Source of the DNA: JAUUSJ01 sp051880475
Lineage (GTDB): Bacteria > Bacillota > Clostridia > Lachnospirales > Lachnospiraceae
NCBI GenBank assembly: GCA_051880475.1
Contig: JBJEOA010000025.1
Span: 1-56,536 of the forward strand
Direction: 5' to 3'
Length of the DNA: 56,536 bases
A program made the translations under genes and the position numbers. Below the pieces are notes generated by a model. The model was given only the letters and a program-made list of their open reading frames with translations. It did not search any database and was not told the DNA's origin. This document shows, one piece after another, positions 26,442 through 35,311 of the stretch (its first letter is position 1; each line of letters opens with the position of its first letter).

Positions 26442-26747
26442 TTAGTCGATTACTTCGCCTGTTGATTTGGCAACACGAACTTTTTTGCCGTTCTCAATTT
26501 TATGGCCAATTCTTGTTGGTTTTCCTTTATGAACGTACATTACGTTAGATACATGGATTGGAGCTTCTTTCTCAATGATTCCACCCTGCTGATTTTGCTG
26601 ACTTGGTTTTGTGTGTTTAGAAACAATGTTTACACCTTCAACAACAACTGTATCTTTTTTTGTATTAACGTGAAGTACTTTACCTTCTTTACCTTTATCT
26701 TTACCTGTGATTACCTGTACAAGGTCATCTTTTTTAATTTTAGACAC
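26442..26747 (-). CDS. rplX: 50S ribosomal protein L24
   Basis: 101 aa, assembly initiator of the 50S subunit with an N-terminal KOW domain (DDLVQVITGKDKGKEGKVLH). VEGVNIVSKHTKPSQQ is typical. It lies between rplN and rplE. Confidence 0.98.
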   Translation of the reverse strand: MSKIKKDDLVQVITGKDKGKEGKVLHVNTKKDTVVVEGVNIVSKHTKPSQQNQQGGIIEKEAPIHVSNVMYVHKGKPTRIGHKIENGKKVRVAKSTGEVID

Positions 26748-26760
26748 GTCGGCTACCTCC

Positions 26761-27129
26761 TTATAATACTTCTGGTGCTAAGGAGACAATCTTCATATAC
26801 TTTTTGTCTCTCAACTCACGAGCTACAGGTCCGAAGATACGTGTTCCCTTTGGATTTGTATCGTCTTTTAAAATAACTGCAGCGTTTTCATCAAATTTTA
26901 TATAAGAACCGTCTTTACGACGAGCGCCTTTTTTAGTACGTACAACGACAGCTTTCACAACGTCACCTTTTTTTACAACTCCACCTGGTGTTGCATCTTT
27001 AACCGTAGCAACAATAACATCACCGATGTTAGCGTATCTTCTTACGGAACCGCCTAAAACGCGGATACAAAGCAATTCTTTCGCACCAGTATTGTCGGCA
27101 ACTCTTAGTCTTGACTCCTGCTGAATCAT
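26761..27129 (-). CDS. rplN: 50S ribosomal protein L14
   Basis: 122 aa, intersubunit-bridge protein at the RsfS and translation-factor side. MIQQESRLRVADNTGAKELL and GTRIFGPVARELR are diagnostic. Normal length; located between rpsQ and rplX. Confidence 0.98.
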   Translation of the reverse strand: MIQQESRLRVADNTGAKELLCIRVLGGSVRRYANIGDVIVATVKDATPGGVVKKGDVVKAVVVRTKKGARRKDGSYIKFDENAAVILKDDTNPKGTRIFGPVARELRDKKYMKIVSLAPEVL

Positions 27130-27164
27130 GCTTTTCTCTCCTTCCTGAGCGCAATCGCTATAAT

Positions 27165-27419
27165 CTATTTCGCTCTCTCAACAACTTCAACAAGTCTCCA
27201 TCTCTTATCTTTTGATAATGGTCTTGTCTCCATAACTTTTACTCTATCACCAATTTTACACTCATTGTTTGCGTCATGAGCTTTTAATTTGTAAGTTCTT
27301 TTTACAATCTTTTTATATAAAGGATGCTTTACGTTGTCCTCGATAGCAACAACGATTGTCTTATCCATTTTATCACTAATAACTTTACCTACGCGGGTTT
27401 TTCTTAAATTTCTTTCCAC
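27165..27419 (-). CDS. rpsQ: 30S ribosomal protein S17
   Basis: 84 aa OB-fold primary 16S rRNA binder. RKTRVGKVISDKMDKTIVVA and the GDRVKVMETRPLSKDKRWRL stretch are diagnostic. It lies 22 bp behind rpmC. Confidence 0.98.
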   Translation of the reverse strand: MERNLRKTRVGKVISDKMDKTIVVAIEDNVKHPLYKKIVKRTYKLKAHDANNECKIGDRVKVMETRPLSKDKRWRLVEVVERAK

Positions 27420-27440
27420 AGCAAACTCCTCCTTCCCAGA

Positions 27441-27644
27441 TTATTTCTGTGTAATAGCACCCTGAATTCTAGCGATATTTCTTCTCACTTCTTTAATTCT
27501 GCTGGTGTTTTCCAATTGATTTGTTGCGTTTTGGAATCTCAAGTTAAATAATTCCTTCTTAGCAGCTACTAATTCCTCATTGAGTTCTGCAGCTGATTTT
27601 GTTCTTAAATCCTCTACATACTTAGTTGTTTTCACTGTTATCAC
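27441..27644 (-). CDS. rpmC: 50S ribosomal protein L29
   Basis: 67 aa helical hairpin at the tunnel exit (DLRTKSAAELNEELVAAKKE ... LFNLRFQNATNQLENTSRIK). Its start overlaps the end of rplP by 23 bp, implying coupled translation. Confidence 0.97.
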   Translation of the reverse strand: MITVKTTKYVEDLRTKSAAELNEELVAAKKELFNLRFQNATNQLENTSRIKEVRRNIARIQGAITQK

Positions 27645-28062
27645 CGCCTTCTAAATCTGCACGAGAAACAATTTTACACTTAACAGGTAATTTGTGAACT
27701 GCAAGACGAAGAGCCTCTCTAGCTACTTCCTCAGATACGCCAGAGATCTCGAACATTACGCGACCTGGCTTCACAACTGCTACCCAGTATTCAAGAGTAC
27801 CTTTTCCGGAACCCATACGTGTTTCTGCTGGTTTTGTTGTTACTGGTTTATCAGGGAAAATTTTAATCCAAACTTTACCACCACGTTTGATATAACGAGT
27901 CATGGCAATACGGGCAGCCTCAATCTGGTTTGATTTAATCCAAGCTGGTTCCATTGCTACAATACCGTACTCACCGTAAGTGATTTTATTTCCTCTTGTA
28001 GCCTTTCCTGTCATAGAACCACGGAATTGTTTACGACGTTTTACTCTTTTAGGCATTAACAT
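27622..28062 (-). CDS. rplP: 50S ribosomal protein L16
   Basis: 146 aa, A-site side of the peptidyl-transferase centre. Signature KRVKRRKQFRGSMTGKATRG, and the RMGSGKGTLEYWVAVVKPGR block. The ATG overlaps the rpsC stop (TAATG); a second ATG two codons later would give the usual MPKRVK start. Confidence 0.97.
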   Translation of the reverse strand: MLMPKRVKRRKQFRGSMTGKATRGNKITYGEYGIVAMEPAWIKSNQIEAARIAMTRYIKRGGKVWIKIFPDKPVTTKPAETRMGSGKGTLEYWVAVVKPGRVMFEISGVSEEVAREALRLAVHKLPVKCKIVSRADLEGGDNSENN

Positions 28063-28718
28063 TATTTATCGCTCCCTTCCTGTGTATTCTTAGTTGGAAG
28101 AACTTCGCCATGGTAAATCCATGTTTTTACACCTACTTTTCCGTAAGTTGTATCTGCCTCTGCGAAGCCATACTCAATGTCTGCACGAAGTGTCTGTAAT
28201 GGGATATTTCCCTCGCTGTAGAACTCTGTACGAGCCATATCAGCTCCGCCAAGACGTCCAGAAACAGCTGTCTTGATTCCTAAAGCACCACTTCTCATTG
28301 TTCTCTGCATGCAAGATTTCATAGCTCTTCTGAAAGAGATACGGTTCTCTAACTGTGCAGCGATATTCTCAGCAACTAACTGAGCATCTTTGTCTGGTCT
28401 CTTTACTTCTTTGATGTCGATGAAAACTTTCTTTGTTGTCATCTTCTGAACTTCTTTTTTCAACTTTTCAATCTCAGATCCACCTCTACCGATTACGATA
28501 CCTGGTTTTGCTGTGTGGATGATTAATTTTACTCTATCAGATGCTCTCTCAATCTCAACTTTGGAGATTCCAGCACTGTATAATTTCTTTTTAACGAATG
28601 TTCTAATTTTATTATCTTCTACTAGATTATCTGCAAAATCAGCTTCTGCATACCATCTGGAGTCCCAATCTTTGATGACTCCGACTCTCAATCCATGTGG
28701 ATTTACTTTCTGTCCCAT
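28062..28718 (-). CDS. rpsC: 30S ribosomal protein S3
   Basis: 218 aa, mRNA-entry protein. The KH-2 domain motif GIVIGRGGSEIEKLKKEVQK and the C-terminal GVKTWIYHGEVLP are diagnostic. It is flanked by rplV and rplP. Confidence 0.98.
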   Translation of the reverse strand: MGQKVNPHGLRVGVIKDWDSRWYAEADFADNLVEDNKIRTFVKKKLYSAGISKVEIERASDRVKLIIHTAKPGIVIGRGGSEIEKLKKEVQKMTTKKVFIDIKEVKRPDKDAQLVAENIAAQLENRISFRRAMKSCMQRTMRSGALGIKTAVSGRLGGADMARTEFYSEGNIPLQTLRADIEYGFAEADTTYGKVGVKTWIYHGEVLPTKNTQEGSDK

Positions 28719-28729
28719 TATTGCCCTCC

Positions 28730-29116
28730 TTATCTTTCATCAAGCACGATAGTGATATGGCTCATTCTCTTTTCGATTCTGTAAGCTCTACCCTGTGCTC
28801 TAGGTTGAATTCTCTTCATAGTAGGTCCTTTATTTGCATAACACTCTGCAACATAAAGGTTCTCTTTATTCATACCGTTGTTGTTTTCTGCGTTGGCAAT
28901 AGCAGATTTCAATAATTTCTCTATTAAGCTTGAAGCATATCTTGGATTATAAGCTAAAATACCAAGAGCTGTTTCTACGTCTTTACCACGAATAGCATCT
29001 AAGACGAAGCAAGCTTTTGTAACAGACACTCTTGCGTAAGATAATTTAGCAGATGGTCTTGTATCTCTGTTTGCGTTTCTCTCTCTCTTAACTTGGGATC
29101 TATGTCCTTTCGCCAT
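28730..29116 (-). CDS. rplV: 50S ribosomal protein L22
   Basis: 128 aa, lines the exit tunnel with its long beta-hairpin. The signature AYANKGPTMKR-type block reads CYANKGPTMKRIQPRAQGRA. A basic Arg-rich N-terminal extension (KGHRSQVKRERNANRDTRPS) is longer than in E. coli. Confidence 0.98.
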   Translation of the reverse strand: MAKGHRSQVKRERNANRDTRPSAKLSYARVSVTKACFVLDAIRGKDVETALGILAYNPRYASSLIEKLLKSAIANAENNNGMNKENLYVAECYANKGPTMKRIQPRAQGRAYRIEKRMSHITIVLDER

Positions 29117-29150
29117 GATGAATGAAACCTCCTTTCAAAATAAGTTAAAA

Positions 29151-29432
29151 CTAACGAACTCTGGATTTCTTCTCGTCTTTTCCGTGTCCTCTATAAGTTC
29201 TAGTTGCAACAAACTCACCTAATTTATGTCCAACCATATCTTCTGTGATATATACAGGCACATGCTTTCTTCCATCATGTACGGCAATTGTATGTCCTAC
29301 AAATGAAGGGAAGATTGTGGAGCGACGTGACCAAGTTTTGATCACTTCTTTATTGCCTGCTTCATTTAATGTGTCTACCTTCTTTAACAAACTTGCATCT
29401 GCAAAAGGTCCTTTTTTCAATGAACGAGCCAT
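29151..29432 (-). CDS. rpsS: 30S ribosomal protein S19
   Basis: 93 aa head protein. MARSLKKGPFADASLLKKVD start and TWSRRSTIFPSFVGHTIAVH are diagnostic; the tail TRTYRGHGKDEKKSRVR is slightly extended. It is between rplB and rplV. Confidence 0.98.
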   Translation of the reverse strand: MARSLKKGPFADASLLKKVDTLNEAGNKEVIKTWSRRSTIFPSFVGHTIAVHDGRKHVPVYITEDMVGHKLGEFVATRTYRGHGKDEKKSRVR

Positions 29433-29449
29433 TGGCTTACCTCCTTATA

Positions 29450-30292
29450 CTATTTAATACTTCTTCCGTCTCTTCTTCTTACAATCAACTTATTGGATTT
29501 CTTGTTTTTCTTTCTTGTCTTAAGACCAAGAGCAGGTTTACCCCAAGGAGTACATGGGCCTGGACGACCGATACCAGTCTTACCTTCTCCACCACCGTGT
29601 GGATGGTCATTAGGGTTCATTACAGAACCACGAACTGTTGGGCGGATACCCATGTGGCGTTTTCTACCAGCTTTACCAATGTTGATCAAGTCATGCTCAA
29701 TGTTTCCTACCTGTCCGACAGTTGCTCTACAAACAACAGGAACCATTCTCATTTCTCCGGATGGAAGTCTAAGAGTTGCATACTTTCCTTCCTTAGCCAT
29801 TAACTGAGCAGAGTTACCAGCGGAACGAACTAACTGTCCACCTTTTCCAGGATATAACTCAATGTTATGAACCTCTGTACCAACAGGAATGTTAGCAAGT
29901 GGAAGACAGTTTCCGATTCTTACCTCTGCTTCTGGACCGCTCATGATTGTTGCACCAACTTTTAATTTGTTAGGAGCGATGATATAAGCTTTCTCTCCAT
30001 CTGCGTAGGAGATTAATGCGATATTTGCTGTTCTATTTGGATCATATTCGATAGCAACAACTTTTGCTGGAATATTGTCTTTTCTTCTCTTAAAATCTAC
30101 TAATCTATATTTTCTTCTGGATCCACCGCCATGATGTCTCACAGTAATTTTTCCTTGATTGTTACGACCAGCGTTTTTCTTTAAGGAAACAACTAAAGAT
30201 TTCTCTGGAGTTGTCTTTGTGATTTCAGCGAAATCAGAGCCAGTCATATGTCTTCTGGAAGGTGTATATGGGTTATATGTTTTGATTCCCAT
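29450..30292 (-). CDS. rplB: 50S ribosomal protein L2
   Basis: 280 aa, peptidyl-transferase-centre support. GRNNQGKITVRHHGGGSRRK and the invariant VMNPNDHPHGGGEGKT with the essential His are intact. Normal length and position. Confidence 0.98.
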   Translation of the reverse strand: MGIKTYNPYTPSRRHMTGSDFAEITKTTPEKSLVVSLKKNAGRNNQGKITVRHHGGGSRRKYRLVDFKRRKDNIPAKVVAIEYDPNRTANIALISYADGEKAYIIAPNKLKVGATIMSGPEAEVRIGNCLPLANIPVGTEVHNIELYPGKGGQLVRSAGNSAQLMAKEGKYATLRLPSGEMRMVPVVCRATVGQVGNIEHDLINIGKAGRKRHMGIRPTVRGSVMNPNDHPHGGGEGKTGIGRPGPCTPWGKPALGLKTRKKNKKSNKLIVRRRDGRSIK

Positions 30293-30369
30293 TTCCTTTC
30301 ACTCCTTTCGGTTCTCTCTATTTAGTATCACGCTTTTATGCGTATAATTTGCTTTTATCTATCTTCGAT

Positions 30370-30669
30370 TTATAGTCCCTCGAAGATCTCGATATCTGCG
30401 CTATCTGCTGTTAATTTAACGATAGCTTTCTTTGTCTTAGCAGTTTTTCCGTAAACCATACCACGTCTTTTTGTTTTTCCATCGTAGTTCATTGTGTTTA
30501 CTTTTGCTACCTTTGTTCCCTCGAACATTTTCTCAACTGCTTCTTTAATCTGAGATTTGTTTGCACTTGGATGAACTAAGAATGTGTATTTCTTCTCAGC
30601 CATATCGTTCATACTTTTCTCTGTCACAACTGGTTTTAAAATAACATCATAGTATTTGATATCAGCCAT
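30370..30669 (-). CDS. rplW: 50S ribosomal protein L23
   Basis: 99 aa, tunnel-exit docking site for SRP and trigger factor. DVILKPVVTEKSMNDMAEKK and VHPSANKSQIKEAVEKMF are diagnostic. The start overlaps the rplD stop by 1 bp. Confidence 0.97.
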   Translation of the reverse strand: MADIKYYDVILKPVVTEKSMNDMAEKKYTFLVHPSANKSQIKEAVEKMFEGTKVAKVNTMNYDGKTKRRGMVYGKTAKTKKAIVKLTADSADIEIFEGL

Positions 30670-31289
30670 TATGCGTACACCTCCTCGATTTTAGCAACTG
30701 CATCTTTTGTCACGATCATTGTATCGTATTTTAAGATATCGTATACATTGATTGTGCTTGTTAAAGCAGTTTTTACTGTTGGAATATTGTTAGCAGACTT
30801 AATAACAACATCATCTTTCTCAGCCATTACTACTAAAGCTTTGTCAACTTTTAAGTTGTTTAATACTGCCTGCATTTTCTTTGTCTTAATCTCATCGAAT
30901 TTTAAAGCATCTAATACAACGAATTTTCCTTCGCTTACTCTAGATGTTAATACAGATTTTAAAGCTTTTCTCTTTTCTTTCTTATTTAATTTGAAAGAAT
31001 AATCTCTTGGCTTTGGAGCAAATACAACTCCACCGCCTGTCCACTGTGGAGATCTTGTTGAACCCTGTCTTGCATGACCTGTTCCTTTCTGTCTCCAAGG
31101 TTTTCTACCGCCACCGCTTACTTCAGAACGAGTTTTCGCACTCTGTGTTCCCTGGCGTTTATTTGCAAGCTGATTAACAACAGCCATATGCACTAAATGT
31201 TCGTTTACGTCAATACCGAAGATCGCATCATTAAGTTCGATTGTTCCAACTTCCTGACCTTCCATATTATAAACAGCTACTGATGCCAT
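30669..31289 (-). CDS. rplD: 50S ribosomal protein L4
   Basis: 206 aa. The extended tunnel loop contains SGGGRKPWRQKGTGHARQGS and RSPQWTGGGVVFAPKPRDYS. In enterobacteria L4 represses its own S10 operon; whether that applies here is unknown, although a structured leader exists upstream of rpsJ. Confidence 0.98.
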   Translation of the reverse strand: MASVAVYNMEGQEVGTIELNDAIFGIDVNEHLVHMAVVNQLANKRQGTQSAKTRSEVSGGGRKPWRQKGTGHARQGSTRSPQWTGGGVVFAPKPRDYSFKLNKKEKRKALKSVLTSRVSEGKFVVLDALKFDEIKTKKMQAVLNNLKVDKALVVMAEKDDVVIKSANNIPTVKTALTSTINVYDILKYDTMIVTKDAVAKIEEVYA

Positions 31290-31317
31290 TTGTGTGTTCC
31301 TCCTTCCTCAAAAGCAA

Positions 31318-31947
31318 CTAGGCTTTTACTGTCTCTTTAATTGTTACTAAAGCTTTCTTAGGTCCTGGTACAGCACCTTTTACTAAAATAACATTGTTTT
31401 CTACATCTACTCTTACAATTTCAAGGTTCTGAACTGTGATCTGATCAGCTCCCATACGTCCTGCCATCTTTTTGCCCTTAAATACACGGCTTGGATCACT
31501 GGCGGAACCATTGGAACCTGCATGACGATGATATTTGGAACCGTGAGTCTTTGGACCTGTGTGAAGTCCGTGTCTCTTAATACCACCTGCAAATCCTTTA
31601 CCTTTGGAAATTGCTGTTACATCTATCTTATCGCCTGCTGCGAAAATGTCAGCCTTGATTTCCTGACCTAATGTGTAGCTCTGCGCATCCTCGAATCTAA
31701 ACTCTCTTACATATCTCTTACAAGCTACGCCAGCCTTTGCAAACTGACCTTTCTCAGGCTTATTAACTAAATTCTCTCTCTTGTCGGCATATCCAACCTG
31801 TACAGCGCTATAACCGTCGTTTTCAACTGTCTTAACCTGTGTTACTACACAAGGACCAGCCTGTAATACAGTTACTGGAGTTAAAACTCCATCCTCACTG
31901 AAGACTTGAGTCATTCCGACTTTTGTCGCTAAAATTGCTTTCTTCAT
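31318..31947 (-). CDS. rplC: 50S ribosomal protein L3
   Basis: 209 aa, near the peptidyl-transferase centre. ILATKVGMTQVFSEDGVLTP start and the tip HGSKYHRHAGSNGSASDPSR with the glutamine-methylation region are typical. It is second gene of the operon after rpsJ. Confidence 0.98.
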   Translation of the reverse strand: MKKAILATKVGMTQVFSEDGVLTPVTVLQAGPCVVTQVKTVENDGYSAVQVGYADKRENLVNKPEKGQFAKAGVACKRYVREFRFEDAQSYTLGQEIKADIFAAGDKIDVTAISKGKGFAGGIKRHGLHTGPKTHGSKYHRHAGSNGSASDPSRVFKGKKMAGRMGADQITVQNLEIVRVDVENNVILVKGAVPGPKKALVTIKETVKA

Positions 31948-32027
31948 TGATATTTCCTCCTAATTTAATCTACAGCGGATTGCTTACTGCAATCATCCTA
32001 GACGCCGCTATTCGCAACCGTTAGGAC

Positions 32028-32345
32028 CTATTTGTTTTTCATTTTGATGTCGATATAAACACCAGCTGGCATTTCTAATCTTGATAAAGCGTCAACTGTT
32101 TTCTGAGTTGGTGTGATGATATCGATTAATCTTTTATGAGTTCTCTGCTCAAACTGCTCTCTGGAATCTTTGTATTTGTGAACAGCTCTAAGAATTGTAA
32201 CTACTTCTTTCTTAGTAGGCATTGGAACTGGTCCACTCACCTTAGATCCTGTCTTTTTTACAGTTTCAATAATACTTTTAGCAGATGCATCGATTAATTG
32301 ATGATCATACGCTTTTAATGTAATTCTCATAATTTGACTTGCCAT
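32028..32345 (-). CDS. rpsJ: 30S ribosomal protein S10
   Basis: 105 aa, also the NusE transcription factor. MRITLKAYDHQLIDASAKSI, GPVPMPTKKEVVTILRAVHK and QRTHKRLIDIITP are diagnostic. The start at 32345 has AAGGAGG about 11 nt upstream and gives a normal length; a frame that begins 25 codons earlier extends into the leader and is not used. First gene of the S10-spc-alpha cluster. Confidence 0.97.
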   Translation of the reverse strand: MASQIMRITLKAYDHQLIDASAKSIIETVKKTGSKVSGPVPMPTKKEVVTILRAVHKYKDSREQFEQRTHKRLIDIITPTQKTVDALSRLEMPAGVYIDIKMKNK

Positions 32346-32570
32346 AAAAAAAGTCGCCTCCTTTTCGCACTTTATTGCAGTACGACAAGCGGTGACTGTA
32401 CACTCTCCCGTGTGTATCATCTAATCTCTCTACACACATCTCATATTGCAGATTCTATCTACCTTGTATACAGTGACTTGTCGCCAGTTTCTCTAACTTG
32501 ACATTCGCTCCACGGAAAACCTGCCCTCTTGGCAGCAACCTCGCGCTTCTTAGCTATCAATGTCACAACG
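32346..32570 (-). promoter_or_regulatory. Structured leader of the S10 operon
   Basis: About 225 nt of untranslated leader. On the minus strand: CTGCC-AAGAG-GGCAG (32534-32520), TACAC...GTGTA near 32400-32415, and a possible long-range pairing of GACAAG with CTTGTC plus TGTATACA with TGTACA. The layout suggests folding-based control of ribosomal protein synthesis, but no known leader family is recognised. Confidence 0.45.
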
Positions 32571-32576
32571 CTATTC

Positions 32577-32605
32577 ATTATACAAGAAGATTTTTAAAAT
32601 TGCAA
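32577..32605 (-). promoter_or_regulatory. Main promoter of the S10-spc-alpha ribosomal cluster
   Basis: Minus strand TTGCAA (32605-32600), exactly 17 bp, TATAAT (32582-32577). Confidence 0.88.
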
Positions 32606-32648
32606 CCCCCTTTTTTAACTTTTTTTAAACTTTTGAAAATATGAGTGT

Positions 32649-32867
32649 TAGGGCATTGTTAAGAAACGCGAGAATGAAATAGAATATCTGCTTTATAAAC
32701 ACGCTACGTTTCCAAATTTTAACTGCACGCCTATTTATGCTGCTCCCGCGAACTCGCTTTGCTCAGACAGCGCTCCCGCAGCAAAGCGAGTGCAGTTAAA
32801 ATCTTTGGAATCCTCGCTATCGTTTATAAAGCAGATATTCTATTTTTCTCGCTGTGTTATGGCACTA
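32649..32867. mobile_element. MITE-like palindromic element, about 219 bp
   Basis: Nested inverted repeats over the whole element: 22-bp perfect arms ATAGAATATCTGCTTTATAAAC (32679-32700 and 32822-32843), 12-bp perfect TTTTAACTGCAC (32717-32728 and 32790-32801), and 11-bp perfect CTCGCTTTGCT (32753-32763 and 32780-32790). The outer ends TAGGGCAT and ATGGCACTA are imperfect terminal repeats that may be bounded by TA. There is no coding capacity. The whole would fold into one long hairpin. It lies between two promoters that point away from it. Confidence 0.7.
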
Positions 32868-32901
32868 GACAATATTTAGATCTTTTCTTTATCGTTATTT
32901 C

Positions 32902-32930
32902 TAGACAATCACTATATATTTTGTTATGAT
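32902..32930 (+). promoter_or_regulatory. Promoter of the DUF4234-FHA gene
   Basis: TAGACA (32902-32907), 17 bp, TATGAT (32925-32930), 53 bp before the ATG. An inverted repeat TTATGATAA/TTATCATAA (32924-32966) follows in the leader. Confidence 0.6.
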
Positions 32931-32983
32931 AAAAAATAAGAAAGAAACCATTTCGTCTTATCATAATAAAAAGGGGGAAACTT

Positions 32984-33826
32984 ATGAGACGCGTAAAAGA
33001 CGACCGAGATTTTGCAGTTTATTTACTTTTTTCCATTTTAACCTGCGGTATTTATAGTATTTTTTTCTTTTATGACTTAGTAGAAGATTTAAATACAGTA
33101 TGTGAGCCTATGGAGGGACCAGATGATAACCAAAAATCTCCAAATTATCTTCTTGTTCTTATTTTGGGAATACTAACCTGTGGTATTTATACTTTCTTTT
33201 GGCTCTATAAACAGGGAAACCGTATTCAGCGCACTGGAAGAAGCTATGGATTAAATATCGATGAGAATGGAACAACTCTTTTGCTCTGGCCATTAATTGG
33301 AATTCTCGTCATTGGTTTGGGATCAGTAATAGGAATGTATGTCAGCTATTTTTATTTAATCAAAAATACGAATAAGCTATGTAAAGCTTATAATAACAAA
33401 TTCCAAGATGGACAAGCCCAACTTCCTTATAATAACTATAATAATTATAATAACAATAATAGTTATAATAATTCTAATAATTATAACTATTCAAATCATA
33501 ATTCTTATCAACCTTCCGTATCTGGAACACTTGAGTTTATTTCTGGAGAGTTACAGGGAACAACGATTCCACTCAACAATCAGGAAAACATTGTAATAGG
33601 AAGAGACCCATCTGTATCGAATATCATTTTAAATAGCAAAGATATTAGTAGACGTCACTGTGAAATTCAGTATAATGCCCCTGACAATTGCTATTATATT
33701 TTCGATTATTCTTCCTATGGACTGCGCGTAAACGGACAACAAATACAAAAGAATGCGCCAGTTCGCTGTATGCCAGGCTCCAAAATTTCTTTGGCAAATG
33801 GAAGAAATGAATTTATTTTGAAGTAA
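32984..33826 (+). CDS. DUF4234 membrane protein with C-terminal FHA domain
   Basis: 280 aa. The N-terminal half is a DUF4234-type membrane unit with repeated TCGIYSIFFFYDL and TCGIYTFFWLYK segments and a third helix pair near residues 97-128. A low-complexity Asn/Tyr linker (about 148-174) leads to an FHA domain (180-280) with the phosphothreonine-binding core IGRDPS...ISRRHCEI. It is probably a membrane-anchored reader of Ser/Thr phosphorylation; no kinase gene is adjacent. Shine-Dalgarno AGGGGG precedes the ATG. One of the few plus-strand genes. Confidence 0.85.
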   Translation: MRRVKDDRDFAVYLLFSILTCGIYSIFFFYDLVEDLNTVCEPMEGPDDNQKSPNYLLVLILGILTCGIYTFFWLYKQGNRIQRTGRSYGLNIDENGTTLLLWPLIGILVIGLGSVIGMYVSYFYLIKNTNKLCKAYNNKFQDGQAQLPYNNYNNYNNNNSYNNSNNYNYSNHNSYQPSVSGTLEFISGELQGTTIPLNNQENIVIGRDPSVSNIILNSKDISRRHCEIQYNAPDNCYYIFDYSSYGLRVNGQQIQKNAPVRCMPGSKISLANGRNEFILK

Positions 33827-33884
33827 AGATAAAAATTTTTCAAGCTATAATGGAGAGAGACGCCCAGCCAAGAAAGAGAAAAAA

Positions 33885-33930
33885 AGTCCGATTGCAGGAA
33901 CACAAAGTGTGGAGCAATCGGACTTTTTTC
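33885..33930. terminator. Bidirectional terminator between convergent genes
   Basis: Perfect 11-bp arms AGTCCGATTGC/GCAATCGGACT with T runs on both strands, serving the FHA gene on plus and the 105-aa gene on minus. Confidence 0.9.
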
Positions 33931-34008
33931 GAGTTTGCGTGAGCAGCATAAATAGGCGCATGTCGAAAAATTGTGGGAACGCACGTGTTTGGAAAAGCGA
34001 GCGCGAAC

Positions 34009-34326
34009 TTAAATTAGCCCTTCCTCCATCGCTTTTTTTCTATCTCTCTTTAACACATGAAAAGCTTTCATTCCATTATTTCTCGCACGATACTCCTCAA
34101 GCAATTCTGGATTGCTTATAACTCGATAAGAATATACCGGAATCATACTATCTCCTCTCTGCTCTTCGCAGAGCGCATCTTCAAGCAATATATCTACCAT
34201 CTCTGGGTCTATATCTGCCTCAAACTTAATATACTCCTCTGGATATTGTTTAAATTCTTTCTCCATTCTCTCAAGAGTTTTTTTCATATGACCCGCCATC
34301 TCTTTTTTTACATATAGTTCTGCCAT
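34009..34326 (-). CDS. Hypothetical protein, 105 aa
   Basis: I do not recognise the family. It is a soluble, charged, mainly helical protein (MAGHMKKTLERMEKEFKQYP; ending KRDRKKAMEEGLI) with several acidic clusters. AAGGAG precedes the ATG. It lies 21 bp downstream of the methyltransferase gene and ends at the shared terminator, so the two probably form one transcript, possibly with a role in RNA modification or as an accessory. Confidence 0.65.
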   Translation of the reverse strand: MAELYVKKEMAGHMKKTLERMEKEFKQYPEEYIKFEADIDPEMVDILLEDALCEEQRGDSMIPVYSYRVISNPELLEEYRARNNGMKAFHVLKRDRKKAMEEGLI

Positions 34327-34347
34327 CTTTCCTACTCCTTTTTTCTA

Positions 34348-35211
34348 TTATTTTTTCTCCCAACGCCCTGAAGCTCCACATGGAAGCACAAGTCCATTAC
34401 TTGTAACTGGAAGTCCTATCTCATCTGCAGTGACAACTCCACCCACTTTTTTTTGAATCTCTGTCGATAACATATAATTTAATACCGCTGGCTGTAATCC
34501 TGTCGTATAAGAATTAATCAAAAAGAAAAGGGGATCTTTTGACATTACCTTTGTACAAAGCTGAATAAATGGATAAATCTTTTCCTCAATTTTCCAAATT
34601 TCTCCTTTTGGTCCTCTTCCGTATGAAGGAGGATCCATAATAATCGCATCATACTCTTTTCCTCTTCTGATCTCTCTCTCGACAAATTTTACGCAGTCAT
34701 CCACAATCCAGCGAATCGGTGCATCCTTAAGACCTGAAAGTTCGGCATTTTCCTTCGCCCAAGTCACCATTCCCTTTGAGGCATCTACATGAGTCACAGA
34801 AGCACCTGCCTTTGCCGCTGCCACTGTCGCTCCACCTGTATAGGCAAATAAGTTTAATACACGAATTGGTCTTTTCGCCTCTTTTATTTTCGCAGAACAC
34901 CAGTCCCAATTTACTGCCTGCTCTGGAAATAATCCTGTATGTTTAAAACTAAAAGGCTGTAAATGAAATGTCAAATCCTTGTACTGAATCTTCCACTCCT
35001 TTGGCAGATTGAAAAACTTCCATTCTCCACCGCCCTTTGTGCTTCTATAATAATGCCCATTTAATTTTCTCCATCTAGGATCTCTTTTTTCTGTCTGCCA
35101 GATAACTTGTGGGTCTGGTCTTAATAAAATATATTTTCCCCAGCGCTCTAGCTTTTCTCCCTCGGAGCTATCAATAACTTCATAGTCTTTCCAACCATCT
35201 GCAATCCACAT
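34348..35211 (-). CDS. Class I SAM-dependent rRNA methyltransferase (RlmI-like)
   Basis: 287 aa. The SAM-binding motif VLNLFAYTGGATVAAAKAGA and the catalytic IIMDPPSYGRGP loop resemble RlmI/RlmK-type 23S rRNA methyltransferases. There is no PUA domain at the N-terminus, so the exact target base is uncertain. Cytosolic. First gene of a two-gene transcript. Confidence 0.85.
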   Translation of the reverse strand: MWIADGWKDYEVIDSSEGEKLERWGKYILLRPDPQVIWQTEKRDPRWRKLNGHYYRSTKGGGEWKFFNLPKEWKIQYKDLTFHLQPFSFKHTGLFPEQAVNWDWCSAKIKEAKRPIRVLNLFAYTGGATVAAAKAGASVTHVDASKGMVTWAKENAELSGLKDAPIRWIVDDCVKFVEREIRRGKEYDAIIMDPPSYGRGPKGEIWKIEEKIYPFIQLCTKVMSKDPLFFLINSYTTGLQPAVLNYMLSTEIQKKVGGVVTADEIGLPVTSNGLVLPCGASGRWEKK

Positions 35212-35311
35212 ATATTTTCTCTCTTTCTACTATAATAATAGCCGATTTTTCTCATTACCTGCTAACACAGCAGAACTCACGGCATATTTCACAAAATTCT
35301 TACACTCTTTC

